Source: JAOPZW01 sp963835295 (lineage in GTDB: Bacteria > Actinomycetota > Thermoleophilia > Solirubrobacterales > Solirubrobacteraceae). From it: DNA of 64,000 bases. The stretch covers positions 496,001 through 560,000 of the forward strand of contig CAWIEX010000014.1 in the NCBI GenBank assembly GCA_963835295.1. The letters run 5' to 3'. This document shows positions 8,804 to 16,960 of the stretch, in pieces (the first letter of the stretch is position 1; each line of letters starts with the position of its first letter). Below the pieces are notes generated by a model that saw nothing but the letters and a program-made list of their open reading frames with translations, ran no database searches and was not told the origin of the DNA. A program made the position numbers and the translations under genes.

Positions 8804-8809
8804 TATCCT
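8804..8809 (+). promoter_or_regulatory. Putative -10 element of a divergent overlapping promoter pair
   Basis: TATCCT lies 7 nt before the cyclophilin GTG, predicting a leaderless transcript. On the other strand GATAAT (8802-8807) overlaps the same bases and lies 12 nt before the HAD start, so the two genes probably compete for polymerase in a 27-bp gap. Confidence 0.5.
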
Positions 8810-8816
8810 CGCCGCC

Positions 8817-9479
8817 GTGCGACCGACCCTCTTGGCCCCGTGCGTCGCCCTGCTCGCCCTCGCCGGCTGCGGCGGCGACGGCAGCTCGGCGACCACCGGA
8901 GCGTCCACCGCCGCCGGCGCCCGCGTCGCGTGCAAGAAGGTCGCCGCCCCGCGGCCCAAGGGCGCCCAGCACCTCAGCAAGCCGAAGGCCACCCTGCCGG
9001 CGGGCAAGCGCTACGACGTCGACCTGCAGACCAACTGCGGCACGATCACCATCCGCCTGGCGACCGGCCGCGCGCCCAGGACGGCGTCTTCCTTCGGCGA
9101 CCTCGTCAAGCGCGGGTTCTACGACGGGCTCATCTTCCATCGCGTCGTGCGCGGCTTCGTCATCCAGGGCGGCGACCCGCTCGGCACTGGGCTCGGCGGC
9201 CCGGGTTACAGCGTGGTCGAGGCGCCCCCGGCCAGCACCGCCTACACCACGGGCGTCGTCGCGATGGCCAAGACCGAGGCCGACCCGGCGGGCGCCTCGG
9301 GCAGCCAGTTCTTCATCGTCACCGCGCCTGACGCGAAGCTGCCGCCCGACTACGCGGTGGCCGGGGGCGTCGTGCGCGGCATGGATGTCGCCCTGTACAT
9401 CGGCAAGCTTCCGGTCGACGGGCAGGACCGCCCGACCTCGCCGGTGGTCATCGAGAAGGCAACGCTCAGAACAGAGTGA
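8817..9479 (+). CDS. Cyclophilin-type peptidyl-prolyl isomerase lipoprotein
   Basis: 220 residues from GTG 8817. A lipoprotein signal peptide (lipobox LALAGC) is followed by a Ser/Thr linker and a cyclophilin domain from about residue 60: FHRVVRGFVIQGGDP at about 103, then GASGSQFFIVTA at about 160 and the VVRGMDVA helix. These match the bacterial PpiA/PpiB type that catalyses proline isomerisation, here outside the membrane for folding of exported proteins. The 3' end overlaps the convergent SRAP gene by 14 bp. Promoter and start fit a leaderless mRNA. Confidence 0.92.
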   Translation: MRPTLLAPCVALLALAGCGGDGSSATTGASTAAGARVACKKVAAPRPKGAQHLSKPKATLPAGKRYDVDLQTNCGTITIRLATGRAPRTASSFGDLVKRGFYDGLIFHRVVRGFVIQGGDPLGTGLGGPGYSVVEAPPASTAYTTGVVAMAKTEADPAGASGSQFFIVTAPDAKLPPDYAVAGGVVRGMDVALYIGKLPVDGQDRPTSPVVIEKATLRTE

Positions 9480-10146
9480 GCCGCGGCAGCGCGGGCTCGA
9501 GGCAGTCGGCCTCGTCGTGGCGCGCGTCGTTGACCGCATCGCCGACCGCGCGCATCCCCGTGTGCTCGAGCGGGGCGCAGAGCTCGAGCAGCTCGGCGGG
9601 CTCGGTGGCGCGGTCCAGCCAGGCGTCCTCGGCCTCGGGCGCCAGCATGACCGGCATGCGGTCGTGCACGTGGGCGAGCTGCTCGGAGGCGGCGGTGGTG
9701 ACGATGGCCACGCTGCGCAGCGGCTCGACGCCGTCGGCGGGGCGCCAGCTCGACCACAGCCCGGCGAAGGCGAAAGGCTCGTGGTCGGGGCGGGTGACCC
9801 ACCACGGCTGCTTGGGCTCGCCCGGGCGCTTCTCCCACTCATAGAAGCCGTCGGCGATGACCAGGCAGCGCCGGGCGTCGCGGAAGGCGCCGTTGGTGAG
9901 CATGGTCTCCGAGCGCGCGTTGATGAGCTTCAGCCCGAGCGTCTTGGGGTCCTTGGCCCAGTAGGGCACGAGGCCCCAGCGCAGCAGCTCGCCCCGGGGC
10001 GCGCCCTCGCGGTCGGTCGTGACGGTCAGGACGTCGTCGCCCGGCGCGACGTTGTAGCGCGCGCGGACCGGCACGTCGTCGCCGATCGCGAAGCGCTCAC
10101 GCAGGCGCGCCGGGTCGGGCGAGGCCAGCGAGTAGCGCCCGCACAC
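9466..10146 (-). CDS. SOS response-associated peptidase (SRAP/YedK/HMCES family)
   Basis: 226 residues starting with GTG at 10146, so that the catalytic Cys is residue 2 (CGRYSLASP) after methionine removal. Further family motifs are RYNVAPGD near residue 34, NARSETM at about 75, DGFYEW at about 100 and VHDRMPVML at about 160. This family forms a DNA-protein crosslink with abasic sites in single-stranded DNA and so protects stalled forks. It starts 2 nt after the stop of the upstream membrane-protein gene and probably shares its transcript. No LexA box was recognised upstream. Confidence 0.93.
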   Translation of the reverse strand: MCGRYSLASPDPARLRERFAIGDDVPVRARYNVAPGDDVLTVTTDREGAPRGELLRWGLVPYWAKDPKTLGLKLINARSETMLTNGAFRDARRCLVIADGFYEWEKRPGEPKQPWWVTRPDHEPFAFAGLWSSWRPADGVEPLRSVAIVTTAASEQLAHVHDRMPVMLAPEAEDAWLDRATEPAELLELCAPLEHTGMRAVGDAVNDARHDEADCLEPALPRLTLF

Positions 10147-10147
10147 G

Positions 10148-10762
10148 TCAGCCGCCCTGGGCGGCGCGCGCCTTCTCACGGGCGGTCGCCTGTCGCCGGC
10201 GCCCGAACAGGGCGAGGACCCCGAGGATGACCGCGATGACGACGATCCCGAGCAGGACGCTGACCAGCGTGCCGGCTCCGCCGAGGGGCAGCGCCACGAG
10301 CTTGACGATCCCGAAGCCGATCGCCAGCAGCACGATCACGAGCAGCAGGATGATCACGAAGCCGCGCGCCTTGAGGTACCAGGGGGCGTTGGCCGGCGGC
10401 GCCAGGAAGCCCATGAGCCGCAGCAGCAGGAGCTGGCGGTTGGAGGGCGGCGCCTGGCCGAGGCGCTCGACGGCCTGCTTGAGGTCGTCGGGGCGGCGCT
10501 CGGCGAGCGCGAGCGACGCGTCGGCCATCCGCCGCAGCTGCATGCGCTCCTGCGGGCGCGAGGCGGCGATGGCGCGGCGGAAGTAGTCGCGCGCGGCGTC
10601 GGCGTCGTAGCGCTCGGCCGCCCGGGCGCCGAGGATGGCGAGCGCCGCGGCCTTGAACTTCTGCTCGCGCTCGAGCTCCTCGTCGGAGCGGTCCTGGAGC
10701 GCCTGCATGGCGGCCAGGGCGCCCTTCTGCTCGATGCGGATCTGACGGGGCTTGGGCGGCAT
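10148..10762 (-). CDS. Unknown two-segment membrane protein
   Basis: 204 residues. The first 110 residues are charged and helical with a TPR-like spacing of Ala/Arg residues (DAARDYFRRAIAAS); two hydrophobic segments lie at about 130-152 and 163-185 and a basic tail ends the protein. I do not recognise a family. ATG at 10762 has no Shine-Dalgarno; a TAGATT hexamer sits 11 nt upstream. The gene precedes the SRAP peptidase by 1-2 nt, suggesting a shared transcript but no known functional tie. Confidence 0.7.
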   Translation of the reverse strand: MPPKPRQIRIEQKGALAAMQALQDRSDEELEREQKFKAAALAILGARAAERYDADAARDYFRRAIAASRPQERMQLRRMADASLALAERRPDDLKQAVERLGQAPPSNRQLLLLRLMGFLAPPANAPWYLKARGFVIILLLVIVLLAIGFGIVKLVALPLGGAGTLVSVLLGIVVIAVILGVLALFGRRRQATAREKARAAQGG

Positions 10763-10866
10763 GGTGAGGGCAGAATCTAGCGTGCCCGGGTGCCGTCTCC
10801 CGAAACGCCGTCGCGCGAGGGCCCGACCGAGCTTCGCGAGCGATCGAGGCCTTACACTCGCCGGCC

Positions 10867-11256
10867 ATGCCGGTCCGCTTCAGGCCCCTGCTCGCCCTCG
10901 GGGCGCTCGTGCTCGCCCTGACCTTCGCCGCGCCGGTCGCTGCGCAGAACGCGCCGACCCTGGGCGCGCCGGAGACCCAGACCGACACCGCAGCGCCTGC
11001 GCCCGAGACGACCAGCGCCGGAGGCGGCGGCCTGAAGACCTGGCAGCAGGTGCTGATCTTCGCCGCGGGCCTGATCCTGCTGGGCGGGATCGGCTTCGCC
11101 ATCGTGGGCGACGCGCGCGAGCGCACGCGCAAGTTCTCCCATCACACGGGCAGCGAGGTGGCGGCGGGAGTGCCGCACAAGCACAGCCAGGCGGCCAAGA
11201 AGCGCGCGCGCGCCAAGGCGCGCCAGGCGCGCCAGCAGCGGCGCAAGAACCGCTAG
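10867..11256 (+). CDS. Small exported/membrane protein with basic tail, unknown
   Basis: 129 residues. An N-terminal signal peptide (ALGALVLALTFAAPVAAQ) precedes a Thr/Ala/Pro-rich stretch, one membrane segment at about 60-82 (VLIFAAGLILLGGIGFAIV) and a cytoplasmic Lys/Arg/Ala-rich tail (AKKRARAKARQARQQRRKN). TACACT lies 8 nt before the ATG, so a leaderless mRNA is likely. No family is recognised. The gene is followed 53 nt downstream by one copy of the 3'-end repeat motif described separately. Confidence 0.7.
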   Translation: MPVRFRPLLALGALVLALTFAAPVAAQNAPTLGAPETQTDTAAPAPETTSAGGGGLKTWQQVLIFAAGLILLGGIGFAIVGDARERTRKFSHHTGSEVAAGVPHKHSQAAKKRARAKARQARQQRRKNR

Positions 11257-11299
11257 CGCGGGCGCAGCGTCTGCCGCTGTCGCTCGCGGGGCTGCGCGG

Positions 11300-11430
11300 C
11301 GCTTACAGCATCATCGAGGGAGAGGGAGGTGGCGGCCGTCGGGGCGCGGGCGTGCGCCCATCGCGGCGGTGCCCCAACCACTGCGGTTTGTGTGCGGAAA
11401 CCGAACGCAAAACGAGGTGGTTCGCGCCAC
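11300..11430 (+). repeat. 3'-end repeat copy 1: CATCAYYGARGGARGGG motif plus nested hairpin
   Basis: CATCATCGAGGGAGAGGG begins at 11309, 53 nt after the stop of the preceding gene on the same strand. A nested hairpin follows: outer arms AACCAC 11376-11381 and GTGGTT 11417-11422, inner near-perfect arms 11387-11397 and 11401-11411 around AAA. The rest of the 11257-11450 gap between convergent genes holds nothing else I can name. Confidence 0.6.
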
Positions 11431-11450
11431 TCGGCGCGCGCCAGCGCCGC

Positions 11451-12224
11451 TTAACTGCCCGGCACGTCGACGTAGCCCGTGCCCAGCGCGCGGCCCTTGG
11501 CCGCCAGGCACGCGCGGTCCAGGCGCACGAAGGCCAGCGCGACGCCGCGCTCGCCCTGGCCCGGCGTGTTGCGACACCAGACGTAGGTGAACTTCTTGAA
11601 GTCCAGGGCGGCGACGAAGGGGAAGCCCAGGCGCCCGACCGACTGCCCGGCCTCGCCGGTGACCGACGTCTTGACCGCGACGCAGTCATAGCGGCCGATC
11701 GACTTGCTGAGGATGCGGTCGTCGGGTACGGCGTCCTTGGCCTTCAGCAGCGGGCCGCACTCGGTCCGCGAGATGGGGCCCTTCAGCTCGCCGCGGCGAT
11801 CGCGCGCCTGCGCGTCGCGGGTGATCGACGCCTCGGCGGCGCGCACGAGGGCCTCGCGCGCGTTGAGGCGGTCCAGGTCCGAGGCGCCGGCCGGCGGCGC
11901 GAGCTGCTTGGCCGAGCCGCGATGGGGGCTCTGCAGGCGCGCGAGCCGGATGCGCTCGGCGGCGATGGCCTTGGCCGACGCCTTGCGCTCGCGCTCGTTG
12001 CGGTGCGAGACGACGGAGTTGAGGACCAGGACGATGGCGGCCACCGCGAGGACGCCGGCGGCCACGCTGCCCCAGAGGACCTGCCGGCGCCGGCGCCCGC
12101 GCAGGCGGGGGGCACGGATGAGGACGGACTTCCCGCAGCGCGAGCAGCGCTCGCGCTCCGAGCGCTCCTCGAAGCCGCAGTGCGGGCACGTTCGCGTGGG
12201 CACCTCGGTCATCGTAGGCGGCAT
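11451..12224 (-). CDS. Zinc-ribbon single-pass membrane protein, unknown
   Basis: 257 residues if started at ATG 12224; in-frame ATGs at 12245 and 12212 also exist, but 12245 would lie inside the promoter described next. The N-terminus has a four-cysteine zinc ribbon (CPHCGF then CSRCGKS 13 residues on), followed by a basic stretch and one membrane segment (about residues 53-77). The C-terminal 180 residues are outside and contain three cysteines that could form disulfides (ECGPLL, YDCVAV, VWCRN). No family recognised. Confidence 0.75.
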   Translation of the reverse strand: MPPTMTEVPTRTCPHCGFEERSERERCSRCGKSVLIRAPRLRGRRRRQVLWGSVAAGVLAVAAIVLVLNSVVSHRNERERKASAKAIAAERIRLARLQSPHRGSAKQLAPPAGASDLDRLNAREALVRAAEASITRDAQARDRRGELKGPISRTECGPLLKAKDAVPDDRILSKSIGRYDCVAVKTSVTGEAGQSVGRLGFPFVAALDFKKFTYVWCRNTPGQGERGVALAFVRLDRACLAAKGRALGTGYVDVPGS

Positions 12225-12234
12225 CGGGCTAACC

Positions 12235-12264
12235 AGCGTAGACATCGTGACTGGTTCGTGTCAA
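12235..12264 (-). promoter_or_regulatory. Consensus promoter TTGACA-18-TACGCT
   Basis: On the minus strand a perfect -35 TTGACA (12264-12259) is separated by 18 nt from TACGCT (12240-12235), which lies 10 nt before ATG 12224. This is the best housekeeping-sigma promoter in the window and it fixes the start of the zinc-ribbon gene. Its -35 touches the start codon of the divergent CGNR gene. Confidence 0.7.
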
Positions 12265-12863
12265 TGTCCGCGGTCGTGGCCCGCTTCGATGCCGGCGCGC
12301 AGCCCGCTGGCCGCCCGCCCGCGCCCGGGCGCCTGGCCTTCGTGCAGGCGTTCCTGAACACGTTCTGGGACCTCGAGGGCGACGGGTCGGAGGTGTGGGG
12401 CACGCCCGGGGCGTACCGGCGGTGGCTGCGCGCCCGCGGCTTCGACGGCGCCGCCGCGACGCCCGGTGACCTCGATCGCGCGCTCGAGCTGCGCGAGGCG
12501 CTGCGCGCGTTGTGCCGCGCCAACCACGACCGCGGCGAGGCGCCGGCGGCGGTCGCGACCCTCGACCGCATCGCGCACGCCGTGGCGCCGGCGGCGGCGC
12601 TGGCCCCGAGCCTGCGCACCGGCGCGCTCGACCCCGCGGGCGACGGCCCCGACGCGGCGTGCGCGCTGGCCCTGGCGATCGTCTTCGCCGCGCGCGCCGA
12701 CGGCACCTTCGCGCGGCTGAAGGCCTGCCCGCACGCGCACTGCGGCTGGGCCTTCTACGACGCCTCGCGCAACCGCTCGGGGCAGTGGTGCTCCATGCGC
12801 ATCTGCGGCAACCGCACCAAGGGCGAGGCGTTCAGGCGCCGCACCAGCGGCCGCCGACCCTGA
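12264..12863 (+). CDS. CGNR zinc-finger protein with ABATE N-terminal domain
   Basis: 199 residues from ATG 12264. The N-terminal ABATE-type region (FVQAFLNTFWDLEGDGSE) is followed by a C-terminal CGNR zinc finger (CPHAHCGWAFYD, then CSMRICGNRTKGEAF) at about 155-195. Such proteins are putative stress-linked transcription regulators in actinobacteria; target genes are unknown. It is divergent from the zinc-ribbon membrane gene and their promoter regions overlap. A strong hairpin follows the stop. Confidence 0.88.
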   Translation: MSAVVARFDAGAQPAGRPPAPGRLAFVQAFLNTFWDLEGDGSEVWGTPGAYRRWLRARGFDGAAATPGDLDRALELREALRALCRANHDRGEAPAAVATLDRIAHAVAPAAALAPSLRTGALDPAGDGPDAACALALAIVFAARADGTFARLKACPHAHCGWAFYDASRNRSGQWCSMRICGNRTKGEAFRRRTSGRRP

Positions 12864-12874
12864 TCCAAGGGACA

Positions 12875-12900
12875 GTAACCGGCAGGGCGCGCCGGTTTAC
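12875..12900 (+). terminator. Hairpin after the CGNR gene
   Basis: GTAACCGGC (12875-12883) pairs with GCCGGTTTAC (12891-12900, one bulged base) around a 7-nt loop, starting 12 nt after the stop codon. Likely intrinsic terminator, though no U-tract follows. Confidence 0.5.
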
Positions 12901-12957
12901 CGTCACACCACGTTCACGACGTCTGCCGGACGACCTGACACCCTGAGCCACGACGCT

Positions 12958-13752
12958 ATGGCCGCTCGCCTCCAGAGCTCGCTCGCCAGCGCCGCCACGC
13001 GTGCCCTCGGCGTTCGCCCGCGCCACCTCGAGCGTCACCGCATCGTCCTCAACGACGGCGCCGCCACCACACTGCACGTGGCCACCCACGACCTCCGGCG
13101 CACCGTCCCGCGGGTGGTGCGCCTGTCCGCGCCGACGCCGCTCGAGCGCTGGTGTCGCGAGCACGCCGTGGCCGAGGCGATCGTCGGCGGCTTCTTCATC
13201 CGGCCGGTCGGCACGCCGCTGGGCGAGCTGCGCACCAGCGGCATCGCGCGGCCCGCGCGCCCCTTCGACGCGCCATGGGGCGAGGTGCGGTCGTGCCTGC
13301 ACGTGGTCGGTGGCCACGTGGCCCTGGCGCGGCGCGACGAGCTGCCCGCCGATCCGCCCGGGGACCTGCTGCAGGCGGGCCCGCTGCTGGTGCGCGACGG
13401 CGCCCCCTGCGTCGAGGGCGACGACGAAGGGTTCTCCGCCGGGCAGGGTCAGTTCGACTCCGACATCACGGCCGGCCGCTACCCGCGCGCCGCGCTCGCG
13501 CTGCGCGCGGATGGTCGGCTGCTGGCCGTCGCCTGCGACGGGCGCGCCGACGACGAGGCCGGCCTGACGCTGCCGGAGCTGGCCGAGACGCTCGTCGCGC
13601 TCGGTGCCCGCACGGCGCTCAACCTCGACGGCGGAGGGTCCACCTCGCTGGTGTGCGGCGGGCGCCTGCGCAACGTCCCGCGCGAGGATCACGGCGTCGT
13701 GCTGGCCGGCGGGCGGCCGGTCTCGACCGTGATCGCCTTCACCACTCGGTAA
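12958..13752 (+). CDS. Phosphodiester glycosidase family protein (NAGPA-like domain)
   Basis: 264 residues. The C-terminal NAGPA/DUF2233 domain is marked by QFDSDITAGRYPRAALAL at about 165-182 and the diagnostic NLDGGGSTSLVCGG at about 222-235. In characterised members the domain hydrolyses GlcNAc-phosphodiester bonds; bacterial homologues are probably envelope-associated. No signal peptide is visible here, so the protein may be cytosolic or the start may lie upstream. The downstream glycosyltransferase begins 22 nt after the stop, which hints at joint action on sugar phosphates or glycans. Confidence 0.85.
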   Translation: MAARLQSSLASAATRALGVRPRHLERHRIVLNDGAATTLHVATHDLRRTVPRVVRLSAPTPLERWCREHAVAEAIVGGFFIRPVGTPLGELRTSGIARPARPFDAPWGEVRSCLHVVGGHVALARRDELPADPPGDLLQAGPLLVRDGAPCVEGDDEGFSAGQGQFDSDITAGRYPRAALALRADGRLLAVACDGRADDEAGLTLPELAETLVALGARTALNLDGGGSTSLVCGGRLRNVPREDHGVVLAGGRPVSTVIAFTTR

Positions 13753-13774
13753 CCACTTCGGGTACAACAGGTGG

Positions 13775-15130
13775 GTGCGTGTGCTCTCGGCCCTCATGTT
13801 CTTCCCCCGTGGCGGCTCGGCGCACGTGGCCCGGGCGCTCGCCCGAGAGCTGCCCGCGCACGGCTGCGACGTGACCGTCGTCTCGGGGTCGCTCGCCGGC
13901 CGCGGCGACGCCGAGCGCTTCTACGAGGGCTGCGACGTCCACGCGGTGCGCTTCGACCGCGGCGATGCGCCCATGCACCCGTCCTACGAGGACCGCGCCG
14001 ACGCCCCCGACCGCGTCTTCGCCGCCCTCGACGACGCCGCCTACGAGGCCCACGTCGCCGCGTGGGCGCGCGCCCTGGAGGAGGCGGGCGCCCCCGACGC
14101 CGACGTCCTGCACCTGCATCACCTGACCCCGATCCACGAGGCGGCCGCGCGCGTGGCGCCGGACGTCCCGGTCGTCGGGCACCTGCACGGCACCGAGCTG
14201 CTCATGCTCGAGCGCATCGCCGAGGGGCCGCCCGCGGGCTGGGAGCACGCCGAGGCGTGGGGGCGCCGCATGCGCCGGTGGGCGCTGGGCTGCAAGCGCC
14301 TGCTGCTGCTCTCGCACAGCCAGCTCGAGCGCGCCGAGCGCCTGCTGGGCATCGACCCGAGCCGGTGCGTGATCGCGCCCAACGGCTTCGACCCCGAGCG
14401 CTTCTCGCCGCGGACCGTGGACCGGGCCGCTTTCTGGCGCCATGCCCTCGTCGACGACCCGCACGGCTGGCGGCCGGGCCACGACGAGGGCTCGGTCGCC
14501 TACCGCCCCGAGGAGGCGGCCGCGGTGGCGACCGGGCCCGTCCTGCTGTCGGTGAGCCGCTTCACCGGGGTCAAGCGCATCGGCCTGCTCGTGCGCGCCT
14601 TCGCTCGCACGCGCGAGGCGCTGCGCGACAGCGGCCGATCGGCTTCGCTGGTCCTCGTCGGCGGCTACCCGGGGGAGTGGGAGGGCGAGCATCCCTACGA
14701 CGCGATCCGCGCGACCGGCGCACGCGACGTGTACCTCGCCGGCTGGCACGAGCACGACGAGCTGCCGGAGTACTTCGCCGCCTCCGACGTCGTGGTCCTC
14801 TCCTCGGTGCGCGAGCAGTTCGGCTCGGCCCTCGTCGAGGGCATGGCCTGCGGCCTGCCCGCCGTGGCCGTCGACCGCTTCGGCCCTGCGGACATCGTGC
14901 GCCCCGGCCACACGGGGTGGCTGGTGGAACCCGACGACGAGGCGGCGATGGCCGGGGCGCTGGCGCAGGCGACCGACCGCCCCGATGAGCGCCGTCGCCG
15001 AGGCGCGGCCGCGCGCCGCGATGTGATGCTGCGCTTCGCGTGGCCGGCGCTGGCCGACCGGCTCTGCGAGCTCTTCGCCGAGGTGGTGGCGGCCTCCGAC
15101 GACGACAGTGCGGTCGTCGCGACCCGATAG
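13775..15130 (+). CDS. Glycosyltransferase family 4 (GT-B fold)
   Basis: 451 residues from GTG 13775. The N-terminal Rossmann half opens with FFPRGGSAHVARALARELPAHG and the HLHGTELLML region; the C-terminal half has PNGFDPERFS, SRFTGVKRIGLLVRAF and the nucleotide-sugar motif REQFGSALVEGMACGLPAV at about residue 348. Retaining GT4 enzyme transferring a sugar from NDP-sugar; acceptor unknown. A TACAAC hexamer lies 6 nt before the start. The stop codon TAG is part of the operator palindrome of the next gene. Confidence 0.92.
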   Translation: MRVLSALMFFPRGGSAHVARALARELPAHGCDVTVVSGSLAGRGDAERFYEGCDVHAVRFDRGDAPMHPSYEDRADAPDRVFAALDDAAYEAHVAAWARALEEAGAPDADVLHLHHLTPIHEAAARVAPDVPVVGHLHGTELLMLERIAEGPPAGWEHAEAWGRRMRRWALGCKRLLLLSHSQLERAERLLGIDPSRCVIAPNGFDPERFSPRTVDRAAFWRHALVDDPHGWRPGHDEGSVAYRPEEAAAVATGPVLLSVSRFTGVKRIGLLVRAFARTREALRDSGRSASLVLVGGYPGEWEGEHPYDAIRATGARDVYLAGWHEHDELPEYFAASDVVVLSSVREQFGSALVEGMACGLPAVAVDRFGPADIVRPGHTGWLVEPDDEAAMAGALAQATDRPDERRRRGAAARRDVMLRFAWPALADRLCELFAEVVAASDDDSAVVATR

Positions 15131-15158
15131 TTGAAGTAGTCAACTAACCCGGTATCCT
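15128..15158 (+). promoter_or_regulatory. Palindromic operator over a TTGAAG-16-TATCCT promoter
   Basis: TAGTTGA (15128-15134) and TCAACTA (15140-15146) form a perfect 7-bp inverted repeat around AGTAG. The -35 TTGAAG (15131-15136) is inside it and TATCCT (15153-15158) is the -10, 8 nt before the exporter GTG. The layout and TTGA...TCAA symmetry resemble MarR-family operators; repression of the exporter is inferred. No marR gene is in the window. Confidence 0.65.
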
Positions 15159-15166
15159 GGTGCGCC

Positions 15167-16921
15167 GTGGAGAGCACCACCGATACCGCGCGCATCGCGC
15201 GGCTCTTCAAGCCCTACCGGGCGCGCCTGGGCAGCGTGCTGGCGCTCATCGGCCTCTCAGCCGGGCTGAGCATGGTCTCGCCGTTCCTGCTGCGCGAGGT
15301 GCTCGACCAGGCGATCCCCGAGCGCGACACGGGGCTGCTGACGTGGCTCGTGGCCGGCATGGTGGCCATCTCGATCGCCACCGGCGCGCTGGGGGTGGCG
15401 CAGACGTGGCTGTCGAACCTGGTCGGCCAGCGCGTGATGCACGACCTGCGCGCGGCCGTCTACCGCCACCTGCAGCGCCTGTCGCTGGCCTTCTTCACCC
15501 GCACGCGCACCGGCGAGGTCCAGTCGCGCATCGCCAACGACATCGGCGGGGTGCAGAACGTCGTGACCTCGACGGCGACCTCGATCGTCTCCAACGTGAC
15601 GACGGTCCTGGCCACGATCGTCGCCATGTTCGCCCTCGACTGGCGCCTGGCGGCGTTCAGCCTCGCGCTGCTGCCCTTCTTCGTCTGGCTCACGCGCCGC
15701 GTCGGGCGCGAGCGCAAGCGCATCACCACCGAGCGCCAGGGCCGCCTGGCCGACATGAGCTCGCTCGTCGCGGAGTCGCTCAGCGTCAGCGGCATCCTGC
15801 TGGGCAAGACCATGGGCCGCGCGCCCGAGCTGGCCGAGCGCTTCACGCGCGAGTCCGCCGACCTGGCCGACCTCGAGGTGCGCAGCCGGATGGCCGGCCG
15901 CTGGCGCATGGCGAGCGTGCAGATGGCCTTCGCCATCATGCCCGCGCTCGTCTACTGGTTCGCCGGCTGGTCGATCGCCCAGGGCGGCGCGGCGATCTCG
16001 ATCGGCACCGTGGTCGCCTTCACCACGCTGCAGACGCGGCTGTTCTTCCCGCTGCAGTCGCTGCTGTCGGTCGGGATCGACATCCAGACCTCGCTGGCGC
16101 TCTTCCATCGCATCTTCGAGTACCTCGACCTGCCGGTCGACATCACCGAGCGCGAGGATGCGCGCGAGCTCGGCGACGTGCGCGGCGAGGTGCGCTTCGA
16201 GGGCGTGTCGTTCGCCTATGACGTCGACGCCGCGCCGACCCTCGAGGACGTCGACGTCGTCGTGCCGGCGGGGAGCACGACCGCGATCGTGGGCGAGACC
16301 GGGTCGGGCAAGACGACGATGGGCTACCTCGTCGCGCGCCTCTACGACCCCACGGCCGGCCGGATCGCCGTGGACGGCGTGGACATCCGCGACCTCACCT
16401 TCGCGTCGCTGGCCGACACCGTGGGCCTGGTCTCCCAGGAGACGTACCTCTTCCACGCCAGCGTGGCCGACAACCTGCGCTTCGCCAGGCCCGACGCCAC
16501 CGACTCAGAGCTCGAGGACGCGGCGCGCGCGGCGCAGATCCACGACCTCATCGCCTCCCTGCCCGACGGCTACGACACCATCGTCGGCGAGCGCGGCTAT
16601 CGCTTCTCGGGCGGCGAGAAGCAGCGCATCGCCATCGCCCGCACCGTCCTGCGCAACCCGCCGGTGCTGGTCCTCGACGAGGCCACGAGCGCGCTGGACA
16701 ACGAGACCGAGCGAGCGGTGCAGGAGGCGCTCGACCGCCTGGCCGAGGGTCGCACGACGCTCGCCATCGCCCACCGGCTCTCGACCGTCCGCGAGGCCGA
16801 CGAGATCCTCGTGCTGGACCGCGGGCGGATCGCCGAGCGCGGCACGCACGCCGAGCTCCTGGCCCTCGGCGGCCGCTACGCGGCGCTCGCGGCGCGCGAT
16901 CCCGAGCCCGTCGCCGCGTAG
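15167..16921 (+). CDS. ABC exporter, fused membrane and ATP-binding domains
   Basis: 584 residues from GTG 15167. Six membrane segments occupy about residues 25-310, followed by the ATPase with GETGSGKTT (Walker A, about 375), SGGEKQRIAIAR (signature, about 482) and LVLDEATSALD (Walker B). This half-transporter layout (MsbA/LmrA-type) works as a homo- or heterodimer exporting lipids, drugs or peptides. Here it stands alone, so a homodimer is likely. The promoter palindrome suggests substrate-inducible drug efflux, but the substrate is not readable. Confidence 0.93.
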   Translation: MESTTDTARIARLFKPYRARLGSVLALIGLSAGLSMVSPFLLREVLDQAIPERDTGLLTWLVAGMVAISIATGALGVAQTWLSNLVGQRVMHDLRAAVYRHLQRLSLAFFTRTRTGEVQSRIANDIGGVQNVVTSTATSIVSNVTTVLATIVAMFALDWRLAAFSLALLPFFVWLTRRVGRERKRITTERQGRLADMSSLVAESLSVSGILLGKTMGRAPELAERFTRESADLADLEVRSRMAGRWRMASVQMAFAIMPALVYWFAGWSIAQGGAAISIGTVVAFTTLQTRLFFPLQSLLSVGIDIQTSLALFHRIFEYLDLPVDITEREDARELGDVRGEVRFEGVSFAYDVDAAPTLEDVDVVVPAGSTTAIVGETGSGKTTMGYLVARLYDPTAGRIAVDGVDIRDLTFASLADTVGLVSQETYLFHASVADNLRFARPDATDSELEDAARAAQIHDLIASLPDGYDTIVGERGYRFSGGEKQRIAIARTVLRNPPVLVLDEATSALDNETERAVQEALDRLAEGRTTLAIAHRLSTVREADEILVLDRGRIAERGTHAELLALGGRYAALAARDPEPVAA

Positions 16922-16960
16922 GCGTCCATCGCATCGAAGAGGATTCAGTAGGCTCGGGCG

